From Paracoccaceae bacterium (lineage in GTDB: Bacteria > Pseudomonadota > Alphaproteobacteria > Rhodobacterales > Rhodobacteraceae): a stretch of 33,046 nucleotides of DNA. The notes below the pieces were generated by a model that was not told the DNA's origin, did no database searches, and saw only the letters and a program-made list of their open reading frames with translations. Positions 8,931 through 16,209 of the stretch are shown here, piece after piece (position 1 is the first letter of the stretch; every line of letters begins with the position of its first letter). The DNA is taken from contig JALTZY010000367.1 of the NCBI GenBank assembly GCA_027045905.1, positions 1 to 33,046 of the forward strand. The letters are read 5' to 3'. Made by a program: the position numbers and the translations under genes.

Positions 8931-9010
8931 GTTCGTTATCCCTTCTCGCTTTGGGCTGGCATGTGGGCGCCTTTGCCGTAAGATAGCGCCATGTCGAGGA
9001 CATGCCAGAG

Positions 9011-9535
9011 ATGAAACCGCAATATCTGAGAGAACGGGGCCGGGGCTTTGCCCGTGCGGGCAGGCTGGTCGAGGCCCGGGTGCGCGAGGCCGGGGCATCG
9101 CGCGGCTTTGCCGTGACCCGGCTGCTTACGCACTGGGCCGAGATTGCCGGGCAGGAGATCGCCGCCATGGCACGCCCGGTTGAGGTCTCGTATGGCCGCA
9201 GCGGCATGGGGGCGACGCTTACGCTGCTCACCACCGGCGCGCATGCGCCGATCATGGAAATGCATAAGGAGTGGCTGCGCGAGCGGGTAAACGCGGCCTA
9301 TGGTTATGCGGCCATATCCCGCATCCGCATCACCCAGACCGCGCCGACGGGCTTTGCCGAAGGGCGGGCCGATTTCGCCCCTGCGCCGATGAAGCCGACG
9401 AAAAGGCAGCCGCGCCAGCCGGTCGGAGAACGGCGCGCGCGTGCAGCGCAGGTAGTCGAGGGGGTCGAGAACGAGGCCCTGAAGGCCGCTTTGGAGACGC
9501 TTGGGGCGAATATTCTCGCCCGCCGGAATTCTTGA
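9011..9535 (+). CDS. DUF721 / DciA-like protein
   Basis: A 174-residue protein. Residues about 5-100 match the DUF721 pattern (GFAVTRLLTHWAEIAGQEIA followed by a beta-rich VSYGR...ATLTLLT segment). The family includes DciA, the replicative helicase loader or operator of bacteria lacking DnaC. A basic linker and a short C-terminal helix (EALKAALETLGANI) follow. ATG 9011 has AGGA ten bases upstream; ATG 9002 in the same frame has the same AGGA almost touching it and is less likely. The gene is divergent from mutY and lies 25 bases before the DsbA-like gene. mutY-DUF721-dsbA order is, as far as I recall, common in Rhodobacterales. Confidence 0.8.
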   Translation: MKPQYLRERGRGFARAGRLVEARVREAGASRGFAVTRLLTHWAEIAGQEIAAMARPVEVSYGRSGMGATLTLLTTGAHAPIMEMHKEWLRERVNAAYGYAAISRIRITQTAPTGFAEGRADFAPAPMKPTKRQPRQPVGERRARAAQVVEGVENEALKAALETLGANILARRNS

Positions 9536-9560
9536 GGGACAAACCGAAAAGGTAACACGG

Positions 9561-10190
9561 ATGAAAAAACTCGCTTCACTGCTTCTTACCGTCCTGGTGG
9601 TATTTGCCGGCGGATTTGCCGCTTTTGCCCAGGATACGACTGCCGAGGTGCCGCTTGCGCCAGACATGACCATGGGCGATCCCGATGCGCTGGTCACCCT
9701 GATCGAATACGCGTCCTATACCTGCCCCCATTGCGCGCGCTTTCACGAAGAGGTTTTCCCGCTGCTCAAGGCCGAATACATCGATACCGGAAAGGTGCGC
9801 TTCATCCACCGCGAGATATATTTCGACCGCTACGGACTCTGGGCCGCGCTGCTGTCGCGTTGCGGTGACGGCACCCGCTATTTCGGCATGAATGACATGA
9901 TCTACGGTACTCAGCGCGACTGGCTGGGCAATGGAGAGCCGCAGGAAGTGGTAAACAACCTGCGCAAGATGGGTCGCCTGGCCGGTCTGGAAGACGAGCA
10001 GATCACCGCCTGCCTGGAGGATGCCGACATGGCCAGGAGTCTGGTAGCGACGTTTCAGCATCACTCCACTGCCGACGAGATCAATGCAACGCCGACCTTC
10101 ATGATCAATGGCGAGAAGTTTCCCAACATGCCCTACAGCGACCTCAAGGAGGCAATCGAGGCGCATCTGGCGGCTTCGGTTTCGGAGTAG
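9561..10190 (+). CDS. Periplasmic DsbA-family thiol oxidoreductase
   Basis: A 209-residue exported thioredoxin-fold protein. Residues 1-23 form a clear Sec signal peptide (MKKLASLLLTVLVVFAGG, cleavage after AFA). The redox motif CPHC is at residues 55-58, preceded by TLIEYASYT, as in DsbA/DsbG-like proteins of alphaproteobacteria. The cis-proline loop is probably ATPTFMING near 176-184. It should act in the periplasm on disulfide bonds. AAAGG eight bases before ATG 9561 supports this start over upstream in-frame codons, which would hide the signal peptide. It converges with lpxK, with eight bases between. Confidence 0.9.
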   Translation: MKKLASLLLTVLVVFAGGFAAFAQDTTAEVPLAPDMTMGDPDALVTLIEYASYTCPHCARFHEEVFPLLKAEYIDTGKVRFIHREIYFDRYGLWAALLSRCGDGTRYFGMNDMIYGTQRDWLGNGEPQEVVNNLRKMGRLAGLEDEQITACLEDADMARSLVATFQHHSTADEINATPTFMINGEKFPNMPYSDLKEAIEAHLAASVSE

Positions 10191-10198
10191 TCCGGGCC

Positions 10199-11197
10199 TT
10201 ACTCCTGCAGCAGCCGCGTCAGGGCCTCGCGCAGGAGATTCGGGTCGGCAAGCTGCAAGCGCACCGGTAGGGTGATGACCTTGGAGCGGAAGGACGCGGG
10301 CAGGCGCACCGCGTCCTTTTCCGTGGTTACCATCTGCGCATCCAGAGCCAGGGCCTCGGCCTCGAGGCGCAGGAGCAACGCATCGCTCAGCTTCTGGTGG
10401 TCGGCCAGGGCTTCGCTGCGGCGCAGGACGGCGCCGAGTCCCCGGAGCGTGGCGAAGAACTTCTCCGGGTGACCAATGCCGGCAAAGGCCAGCACTTCCA
10501 TTCCATGCCAGTCGATTCCGGTTTCCAGCGGCGCAAGCGCGCCCTGCAGGCGCGGGCAGGGCAGGTCGGCGCCCCATTGCGAACCGAAGCGCTCCTGTGC
10601 CCGCTCCGGGCCGATGCTCAGTACGAAATCGGCACGTTTCAGCCCGATGGGGGCCGGCTCGCGCAGGGGGCCGGCAGGGATACAGCGGCCATTGCCGAAG
10701 CCTTTTGCCGCATCCACCACGACGATGGCGAGATCATGGAATAGCGCCGGGTCCTGAAAGCCGTCGTCAAGGATGATCGCATCGGCTCCGGCGGCAATGG
10801 CGGCGCGGGCGCCGGCGAGCCGGTCGCGGGCCACCCAGCAGGGGCCGAAAGAGGCGATCAGAAGTGGTTCGTCGCCGGTCTGTTCGGCTCCGTGGCGCTG
10901 CTCGTCCACTCTGAGCGGCCCCGCCTCGCTGCCGCCATATCCGCGCGAGACCACATGTGGCCGGTGCCCCATCTCCTGCAGCATCTGCAAGAGTGCGATG
11001 ACACCGGGGGTCTTGCCGGTGCCGCCGGCATTGAGATTGCCCAGGCAGATGACCGGAACCGGCAGGCGTGTGCGCGTGCCGCGGGCCAGGCGCCAGGCCG
11101 TGGCTCGCCCATAGAGCCAGCCCAGGGGTGAGAGAAGCCGGGCCTTCCAGCCGGGACGCCCGGGCGGGGTGAACCAATGAGCCGGCGCGCGCATCAT
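10199..11197 (-). CDS. lpxK: Tetraacyldisaccharide 4'-kinase LpxK
   Basis: A 332-residue enzyme that phosphorylates the 4' position of the tetraacyl disaccharide to give lipid IVA in lipid A synthesis. The P-loop is [11 protein letters not shown] near residues 54-64, where the family usually has N-x-[10 protein letters not shown]. It is followed by VVSRGYGG and the family motif DDGFQDP. The N-terminal [17 protein letters not shown] segment anchors the protein to the inner membrane. The start overlaps the stop of the waaA-like gene by four bases (ATGA), so the two are translationally coupled in one operon with the DUF4170 gene. Length is normal. Confidence 0.93.
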   Translation of the reverse strand: MMRAPAHWFTPPGRPGWKARLLSPLGWLYGRATAWRLARGTRTRLPVPVICLGNLNAGGTGKTPGVIALLQMLQEMGHRPHVVSRGYGGSEAGPLRVDEQRHGAEQTGDEPLLIASFGPCWVARDRLAGARAAIAAGADAIILDDGFQDPALFHDLAIVVVDAAKGFGNGRCIPAGPLREPAPIGLKRADFVLSIGPERAQERFGSQWGADLPCPRLQGALAPLETGIDWHGMEVLAFAGIGHPEKFFATLRGLGAVLRRSEALADHQKLSDALLLRLEAEALALDAQMVTTEKDAVRLPASFRSKVITLPVRLQLADPNLLREALTRLLQE

Positions 11198-12489
11198 ACT
11201 CCCCGTGCGTCAAGTGCGTCATGGACAAGCTCGCACAAGCGCTCGCTGACCAGCGCGCCGCTGGTCGTCACATCCCAGGCGGCCTGTGCCATTTCGGCAA
11301 TCTTGTCGGGGGCCAGCAGGTATTCGAGTTCGCGGGCAAGCTCCTGTTCGGTCCTGACCTCGTGTGCCGCTCCGATAGAGCGCAGCCGGGCGAAGCGCGG
11401 ACCAAAGGCACCGGTTCTCGGCCCGTGCAGCAGTGCCGCTCCCAGCGCCGCGGCATGAAATGGATCTTCGGGCGCTTCGTTGCTATCGGCGAGGGTTCGG
11501 CCGAAAAAGGCGATCGGGGACAGGTGCAGCATCAGGCCCAGTTCGCCCGGCTCGTCAGCGATGAAGATCTGCGTGTCCTCACCCGGCTCCTGCCCGGCCG
11601 AGCGCAAGGCAATGATCCAGCCCTCCCGTTCCAGTTCCCGGGCCAGTTCGGCACCGCGCCGAGCTTCGGAGGGGATCAGGATCAACAGATAGCGGTGTGC
11701 CCGGCGTGAGACCTGGCGGTGGGCACTGATTACCGGCGTTTCTTCCGCGCGGTCGAGTCCGGCAGCCAGCCATACCGGGCGGGCCGCCAGCCGTTCGGCC
11801 AACCTTTCGCGTTCGGTTTCAGCGCATTCCAGCGGCGGCGGCAGATCGCACAGGCGGCCAAGCACTTCGAGCCGATCTTCGGCCACGCCCAGGCGGCGCA
11901 GGTTGCGTGCCGAGCGTCCGTCCACGGCCAGAATGTAGCTGAACCGGCCAAAGATGCGGCGCGCCGATCCGGCAAACCAGCGCAGCTTGTGGATCCTGTC
12001 ATCGGGCATTGCCGCATTGGCCCAGAACAGGGGGACTGCGTGCCGGCTCAGGGCTTCGATGGCGGCGGGGTTCGGAGCCTCTTCCAGCCAGATGCAGCTG
12101 TCCGGTTGCCAGTGCTCCAGCAGTCTGTCGAGACCCGGTCCTTCCTCATAGGGAAAATACTGGTGAAAACAGCGCACGGGCAGGTGCCCCTGCAGCGGCA
12201 GTTCCGGATCGTAAACGGAAGTGGTCAGCAAGAAGTTCACCTCCTCGCGCTCCAGCCGCAGCCGCTCTATCAGCGCCAGATGGTCGAGCGCGTCATTCTC
12301 GCGCGCGCAGTGCAGCCAGACCAGCGGCCCCTTTGGGCGAGTCGTGCCGGAAATGCCCAGCCGCTCCCGGCCGCGCTCCGGGTGTTCGCGCCCCTGTGCA
12401 ACTTCGCGTTCGAGCCTCTGGCGCGCGCGTGCCTCCTGCCGTCGGCCCCTGCCCGGCCCCAGAAGCGGCAAACCCGGTCGCGTGCCCAC
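11194..12489 (-). CDS. WaaA/KdtA-like Kdo transferase homologue with divergent catalytic motifs
   Basis: A 431-residue protein alignable over its length with Kdo transferase Waa[10 protein letters not shown] near 58-66, [42 protein letters not shown] and [11 protein letters not shown]. WaaA adds Kdo to lipid IVA at the inner membrane. Its motifs are altered: H-x-x-S-x-G-E with the catalytic Glu is HCAREND, ETELWPNL is EEAPNPAA, STHxGEE is GLDRAEE, and GGHNPLEPA is [12 protein letters not shown]. The N-terminal membrane anchor of E. coli WaaA is replaced by a charged stretch. Position between DUF4170 and lpxK keeps it in the lipid A/Kdo context. The start is GTG 12489, with AGGA about five bases upstream. 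It may be a divergent enzyme or an inactive paralogue. Confidence 0.78.
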   Translation of the reverse strand: MGTRPGLPLLGPGRGRRQEARARQRLEREVAQGREHPERGRERLGISGTTRPKGPLVWLHCARENDALDHLALIERLRLEREEVNFLLTTSVYDPELPLQGHLPVRCFHQYFPYEEGPGLDRLLEHWQPDSCIWLEEAPNPAAIEALSRHAVPLFWANAAMPDDRIHKLRWFAGSARRIFGRFSYILAVDGRSARNLRRLGVAEDRLEVLGRLCDLPPPLECAETERERLAERLAARPVWLAAGLDRAEETPVISAHRQVSRRAHRYLLILIPSEARRGAELARELEREGWIIALRSAGQEPGEDTQIFIADEPGELGLMLHLSPIAFFGRTLADSNEAPEDPFHAAALGAALLHGPRTGAFGPRFARLRSIGAAHEVRTEQELARELEYLLAPDKIAEMAQAAWDVTTSGALVSERLCELVHDALDARGV

Positions 12490-12495
12490 GGTATC

Positions 12496-12741
12496 CTACT
12501 CGCCCAACTCTTCGGTCGGCGATGCTTCCACCGCCTCGTCGCGAAGCCGGTGCAGATGGGCGATGAAGTAACGCATATGGGCATTGTCCACGGTGCGGTG
12601 CGCTTCGGCCTTCCAGGCATCATAGGCGCTGGCATAGTCGGGAAATATTCCGACGATATGAATGTCATCGACATTGCGAAACACGTTATGCGCCGGATCC
12701 ACGAGTTCGCCGCCGAAAACAAGGTGCAGGCGTTGGGTCAT
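12496..12741 (-). CDS. DUF4170 small conserved protein
   Basis: An 81-residue protein (MTQRLHLVFGGELVDPAHN, FRNVDDIHIVGIFPDYASA, TVDNAHMRYFIAHLHRL) that I recognise as DUF4170, a small alphaproteobacterial family usually found beside Kdo transferase and lipid A genes. No enzymatic motif, membrane segment or signal peptide is visible. The pattern suggests a compact alpha/beta fold. It is the first gene of the leftward DUF4170-waaA-lpxK run, with only six bases to the GTG of the next gene, so a supporting role in lipopolysaccharide synthesis is an inference from position. Confidence 0.8.
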   Translation of the reverse strand: MTQRLHLVFGGELVDPAHNVFRNVDDIHIVGIFPDYASAYDAWKAEAHRTVDNAHMRYFIAHLHRLRDEAVEASPTEELGE

Positions 12742-12848
12742 GCGGCCTCTCCCCCTTCGGGTTGCTTCTGGCTTCCGCGCATCTCTAGCGCCTCACAGGG
12801 CAGGGAGGAAGGGCTCACCCCGCCCCAGTGCGCTGATCTCGCCGATTA

Positions 12849-13103
12849 TCAGCTCACCCCATGCAGATACACCAGGCTGAACGCCGGCGCGCCATGCTGG
12901 TAGATGCGCACCGGTGCTCCGCCCATGGAGGTATCCCGGGCGCTGAACCCTGACGGATAGCCGCTAAAGAACGCGCGGCACATCTCGTCATGGACCCGCC
13001 GTTGATCGGCGATGCTCATCACCCACCGCCCCGGCGGATAATGCGCCTCGGTGCGGTGGATGAAATCCCAGGTCTCCGCATCGACGATTTTCGAATAATC
13101 CAC
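12849..13103 (-). pseudogene. Truncated alpha/beta-hydrolase (esterase/lipase type) remnant
   Basis: An 84-residue frame resembles only the N-terminus of bacterial acetyl-hydrolase/lipase proteins (MDYSKIVDAETWDFIHRTEA, YPPG, SIADQRRVHDEMCRAFFSG, ARDTSMGGAPVRIYQHG). It ends with YLHGVS just where the family normally reads YLHGGGF, the oxyanion-hole motif. The catalytic Ser, Asp and His of an enzyme of about 300 residues are therefore missing. Reading on through 12742-12848 in all three leftward frames gives no hydrolase-like sequence, so the rest has been deleted or replaced and the loss is not a single frameshift. It is probably non-functional, though a small stable peptide cannot be excluded. 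Confidence 0.7.
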
Positions 13104-13171
13104 ACACGCAGGCTATACCGGCGACCCGGTTCGGGAAAGCCCTTTCATCTTTCTCTCAATACTCCGGGGGT

Positions 13172-13190
13172 CTGGGGGCAGCGCCCCCAG
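13172..13190. repeat. GC-rich hairpin, probable dispersed repeat or cysG terminator
   Basis: Two 8-base arms, CTGGGGGC and GCCCCCAG, flank an AGC loop and form a perfect hairpin. On the leftward strand it lies 16 bases after the cysG stop and is followed by ACCCCCGGAGTATT, with no T-run. From memory, closely similar hairpin plus CCCCGG(A)GTATT elements recur between genes in Rhodobacterales genomes. It may stop or protect the cysG operon transcript, or be a copy of such a repeat. Confidence 0.5.
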
Positions 13191-13205
13191 CCAGGGCGAA
13201 ATCCT

Positions 13206-14627
13206 TCAAAGCCCGGTCTGCGCGCCGATATCCAGCGAAACGTGTTCTTCGGCCACCCCGGTATAGCCCAGCTTGTCGCGCATGGTCACCACGTCACCCA
13301 TGACGATCAGCGCCGGGCCCTTGAGATCGGCCGCCCGCGCTTTGCTCTCGATCGTCTCCAGAGTTGCCGATATCACCCTCTGGTTCTGCCGCGAGCCATT
13401 GTCGATCACCGCCACCGGAAGGTCAGGGCGTACGCCCTGCTCGAGCGCCGCGGCGGTGATCTGGCCGAGGCTGCCAAGGCCCATATAGACCACCACGGTC
13501 TGGCCCGGCCGGGCCAGTCGGGTCCAGTCATGGGCCAGCACGCCCGCAGCACCGTGAGCGGTGACAAACACCACCGATTGCGCGTGATCGCGGTGGGTGA
13601 GCGGGATGCCGGCGCAGGCGCCGCAGCCGGCGGCGGCGGTGATGCCGGGAATCACCTGCACCGGGATGCCGGCGCGGGCCACGTCCTCGAGTTCCTCGCC
13701 GCCGCGCCCGAAGATGAACGGATCGCCCCCCTTGAGCCGCAACACCCGGTTGCCTTCCTTTGCCAGCCTGATCATCAGCGCGGTGATCTCGTCCTGCTTC
13801 AGGGCATGGTAGCCGGGGCGCTTGCCGACATTGATCCGGCGCGCGTCGCGGCGCGAAAGCTCGAGGATGCCGGGGCCCACCAGCCGGTCATAAAGCACCA
13901 CGTCGGCATGCTGCATCAGTCTCAGCGCCTTGAAGGTCAGGAGGTCCGGGTCGCCAGGACCGGCGCCGACCAGCCAGACCTCGCCGGTGACGGGGCCTGC
14001 GGTCTCCAGGTCCGCTTCGATCTGCGCCACCGCATCGGCCTCGCGCCCGGCGAGGAAGGCATCGCCCGCGCGCCCCTCGATCATGTCTTCCCAGAAGCGC
14101 CGGCGCCCGCGACCGTCGCTGATCCGCTCGGCGATCTTCTGGCGAAACCGCGCGGCAAAGCTCGCCAGCCGCCCATAGCCGTCGGGCAGCATGGCCTCGA
14201 TCCGGGCGCGCAGGTTGCGGGCGATCACCGGGGCCGCGCCGCCTGTGGAAATGGCGATGGTGATCGGGTCGCGCTCGACCACGCTCGGGGTGATGAAATC
14301 GCAGTAGCGGCGCACATCGGCGACATTGACCAGCGCCCCGGCGGCGCGCCCGGCCTCGGCCAGAAGCTGGTCGCGCTCGGGCTCTTCGCTGGCGCCATAG
14401 GCGATGAAACAGCCCTCGAAATCCGCTGCAACCGGCACCCGGGCATGATGGGTCAGGTTCTCGTGGCCAAAGAGCGCGCGGACCTCCTCGCCCGGCTCCG
14501 GGTCGAAAAGCTCGACCAGCGCGCCGGCGGCAAGGGCGCGCTCGGCGCGGCGCGCGGCGACGGTTTCGCCCCCGTCCACGATCACGCGCTTGCCCTTGAT
14601 GTCGAGAAACAGCGGCAGATAATCCAT
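13206..14627 (-). CDS. cysG: Siroheme synthase CysG (trifunctional)
   Basis: A 473-residue cytoplasmic enzyme that makes siroheme from uroporphyrinogen III. Residues about 1-210 are the precorrin-2 dehydrogenase/ferrochelatase part (VIVDGGETVAARRAERAL, NVADVRRYCDFITPS, ISTGGAAPVIARNLR). Residues about 215-473 are the SAM-dependent uroporphyrinogen methyltransferase (VWLVGAGPGDPDLLTFKALR, YDRLVG, LKGGDPFIFGRGGEE, PGITAAAG, MGLGSL). ATG 14627 overlaps the stop of the preceding gene as TGATG, so I prefer it to codons 18 bases upstream. As the last gene of the leftward operon facing dsrA, it should supply siroheme for DsrAB, which DsrN then amidates. Confidence 0.95.
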   Translation of the reverse strand: MDYLPLFLDIKGKRVIVDGGETVAARRAERALAAGALVELFDPEPGEEVRALFGHENLTHHARVPVAADFEGCFIAYGASEEPERDQLLAEAGRAAGALVNVADVRRYCDFITPSVVERDPITIAISTGGAAPVIARNLRARIEAMLPDGYGRLASFAARFRQKIAERISDGRGRRRFWEDMIEGRAGDAFLAGREADAVAQIEADLETAGPVTGEVWLVGAGPGDPDLLTFKALRLMQHADVVLYDRLVGPGILELSRRDARRINVGKRPGYHALKQDEITALMIRLAKEGNRVLRLKGGDPFIFGRGGEELEDVARAGIPVQVIPGITAAAGCGACAGIPLTHRDHAQSVVFVTAHGAAGVLAHDWTRLARPGQTVVVYMGLGSLGQITAAALEQGVRPDLPVAVIDNGSRQNQRVISATLETIESKARAADLKGPALIVMGDVVTMRDKLGYTGVAEEHVSLDIGAQTGL

Positions 14628-14845
14628 CACGCCTGCTCCCCGCACTGTGTCTTGGCCCAGGCGAGCATCTCGCCGGCAATGGCGCTGGCCGTGTCGGCGT
14701 CCATCTCTACCTGGGTGATGCGCTTGCCCTCGCGCAGCACCAGGCGCAGCATCTTCATGCCGCTTTCATAGGTATATTCGCGCAGCTCGGCCTTGCGCGA
14801 ATAGGGCAGGGCGAAGGCGGCCAGGTCACGCAGGCCCTCAGTCAT
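14627..14845 (-). CDS. Small conserved protein of the cysG operon, unknown function
   Basis: A 72-residue soluble protein beginning MTEGLRDLAAFALPYSRKAE. The middle (REYTYESGMKMLRLVLREGKR) looks beta-rich, and the end (DADTASAIAGEMLAWAKTQC) is an amphipathic helix. It has one Cys near the C-terminus and no metal-binding motif or signal peptide. It resembles small proteins I loosely associate with the name DUF6967, but I cannot confirm that. Its start overlaps the upstream gene by eight bases and its stop overlaps cysG by one base, so translation is coupled on both sides. The tight packing with siroheme synthase suggests a role in cofactor supply or in the neighbouring dioxygenase reaction. 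Confidence 0.75.
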   Translation of the reverse strand: MTEGLRDLAAFALPYSRKAELREYTYESGMKMLRLVLREGKRITQVEMDADTASAIAGEMLAWAKTQCGEQA

Positions 14846-15062
14846 ATTTCAGCCCGCGGGTAAACGCGGCCTCCAGCAGCCATTCCCACTTGCGCGGGGT
14901 GTCCTTGTAATCGGGCTTGATGTCGAATTGCAGGTGCATGATGCCCGACTCCCCCGCATGGGCGACCAGCTTTTCCAGTTCGGCAAAGGAAGTCACTTCC
15001 GGGTGGCCGATGATCAGATCGCTCAACAGAGCATGATGGGCCTGGGTCGTTTCGTCAGCCAT
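14838..15062 (-). CDS. Small unknown protein between dioxygenase and cysG
   Basis: A 74-residue soluble protein without cysteines. It starts MADETTQAHHALLSDLIIGH and contains SFAELEKLVAHAGESG and the segment MHLQFDIKPDYKDTPRKWEW. The helix-then-strand pattern and the Trp/Lys-rich conserved-looking end suggest a small globular partner protein, not a peptide of chance. I do not recognise the family. It starts one base after the dioxygenase stop and overlaps the next gene by eight bases, so it belongs firmly to the four-gene leftward operon. A role as a subunit or chaperone of the dioxygenase is only a positional guess. Confidence 0.72.
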   Translation of the reverse strand: MADETTQAHHALLSDLIIGHPEVTSFAELEKLVAHAGESGIMHLQFDIKPDYKDTPRKWEWLLEAAFTRGLKYD

Positions 15063-15063
15063 G

Positions 15064-15960
15064 TCAGGTTCCTTTCACACGGTTGCTGAACCGCACACGA
15101 TACATCACGCGCGGCGATTTTTCCACCTTTCCGGCGTCAAAGCCGGTGCGGTCATGCAGCACATTGTTGCACAGCACGCCCTGGCCGGCCCTGAACCTTA
15201 CCGAGATGGTCAGCGGATCGGGGTCTTCAAGGATGTGCCGGAGAAAAGCCACCGCCTCGCGGGTCAGCGGATCGTCGCGCCATTCGATGGAGCGGGTGCG
15301 GGCGGTGTAGCGCATCTGCAGCGCGCCGGTCTCCGGGTCGCCGTAAAAGACCGGGCCGACCGAAGCCGGGCGCAGGTTGCCGTCCGGCTCGCGGTTTTCG
15401 GGGATGGTCATGGCTTCGGGGTGCATCAGCGCTTCTATATAGGCGGGGTTTTCGTCCATCAGCCGGATGAAGGCGATGGTATGGTCGAGCAGGTGATTTT
15501 CGCCCCCGTCCTCGGCCGGGCGCGCGCAATGCAGCACCATGGCGCTGATCCGCTCTTCGGAGGCATTGTAATAGCCATCGGTATGCCAGCCCATCTTGCG
15601 CTTGCTGTATGGGATATAGCCGCGCTGGCTCGGGGCGTCTGTTTCCGTCAGCGCGACAATCCCCTGCTCGCCCGCGCTTCTGTGCCTCTCCGCGATACGA
15701 AGGCCGAAACGTTCGGCAAAAGCCCTAAGATCCGCGCGCAAATCCTCGCCCTGGGGAGCCTCGTAAAGCGTGAAATTTGATTCTCTTACCCGGCGAACGA
15801 TCTCGGAAATCTGCGAATCAGAGGGATTCGCAAGGCTGTCGAGCACCACGAATCCGAGCTTGCGGGCCGATTCGGAGGCGGAAATCCGTGCTGCGCGCCA
15901 ATCCTGATAAAAACGATAGGTTTCTGGTCGATTCCAGAAAAATCCCTTTTTTTCCGTCAT
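15064..15960 (-). CDS. TauD/TfdA-type Fe(II)/2-oxoglutarate dioxygenase
   Basis: A 298-residue protein of the TauD/TfdA or gamma-butyrobetaine-hydroxylase-like clavaminate synthase fold. The iron-binding HxD is in MGWHTDGYYN (near residue 125). The distal His is probably in NNVLHDRTGF (near 274), followed by the Arg of MYRVRF that binds 2-oxoglutarate. TauD releases sulfite from taurine and other members hydroxylate amines or fatty acids, so the substrate is open. It heads the leftward operon with two small genes and cysG, directly opposite dsrA. A candidate -10, CATAAT, reads leftward at 15995-15990. Release of sulfite from a sulfonate into the local Dsr/Soe route is attractive but unproven. 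Confidence 0.85.
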   Translation of the reverse strand: MTEKKGFFWNRPETYRFYQDWRAARISASESARKLGFVVLDSLANPSDSQISEIVRRVRESNFTLYEAPQGEDLRADLRAFAERFGLRIAERHRSAGEQGIVALTETDAPSQRGYIPYSKRKMGWHTDGYYNASEERISAMVLHCARPAEDGGENHLLDHTIAFIRLMDENPAYIEALMHPEAMTIPENREPDGNLRPASVGPVFYGDPETGALQMRYTARTRSIEWRDDPLTREAVAFLRHILEDPDPLTISVRFRAGQGVLCNNVLHDRTGFDAGKVEKSPRVMYRVRFSNRVKGT

Positions 15961-16209
15961 GTTATGAATCGCCCCCTGGACCGCAAGTAATTATGCACTC
16001 GCAGCAATATTGGAATCATTCCGAATATTTCGCCGCAGTTGATTTTTTCTCTTACATTCGTTTATCCAGATGTATAGATTATTTGGCAATGGCACTCTTT
16101 GCAGGGTGGTGAGGTTTGCGTTGTCGGTTCGTTAAGAATCACCGCATAGAATCCCCCCCGGCCGCAGGGTCTGAACAGTTTGCGCGAACACTCGTAAGGG
16201 AGGAACAAC
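15961..16209. promoter_or_regulatory. Divergent control region between dioxygenase operon and dsrA
   Basis: This 249-base AT-rich stretch, in contrast with the GC-rich genes around it, holds no convincing gene. It must contain promoters for the rightward dsr cluster and the leftward dioxygenase-cysG operon. Rightward candidates include TTACAT (16052-16057) with TAGATT (16075-16080) after a 17-base spacer. Leftward, CATAAT reads from 15995 to 15990. A dyad lies between them at 16009-16026. AGAATC occurs twice, 13 bases apart (16135-16140 and 16148-16153). A strong GGGAGG site immediately precedes dsrA. Promoter assignments are by eye only. Confidence 0.55.
16009..16026. promoter_or_regulatory. 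Operator-like imperfect dyad in the dsr divergent promoter
   Basis: ATTGGAAT and ATTCC(G)AAT face each other around a central C, with one extra G in the right arm. The core GGAAT-C-ATTCC is perfect. The dyad lies at about the leftward -35 position, 14 bases upstream of the leftward CATAAT, and upstream of the rightward dsr promoter candidates. It is therefore well placed to control both operons. The ArsR-type protein at 30341-30667 or another dimeric regulator could bind here. No binding-site consensus was matched. Confidence 0.35.

Noticed and set aside
8931-9098. N-terminal extension of MutY by 56 residues
   Set aside because: It overlaps the divergent DUF721 gene, is low-complexity Pro/Arg-rich, and TTG 8930 has a good ribosome-binding site giving normal MutY length.
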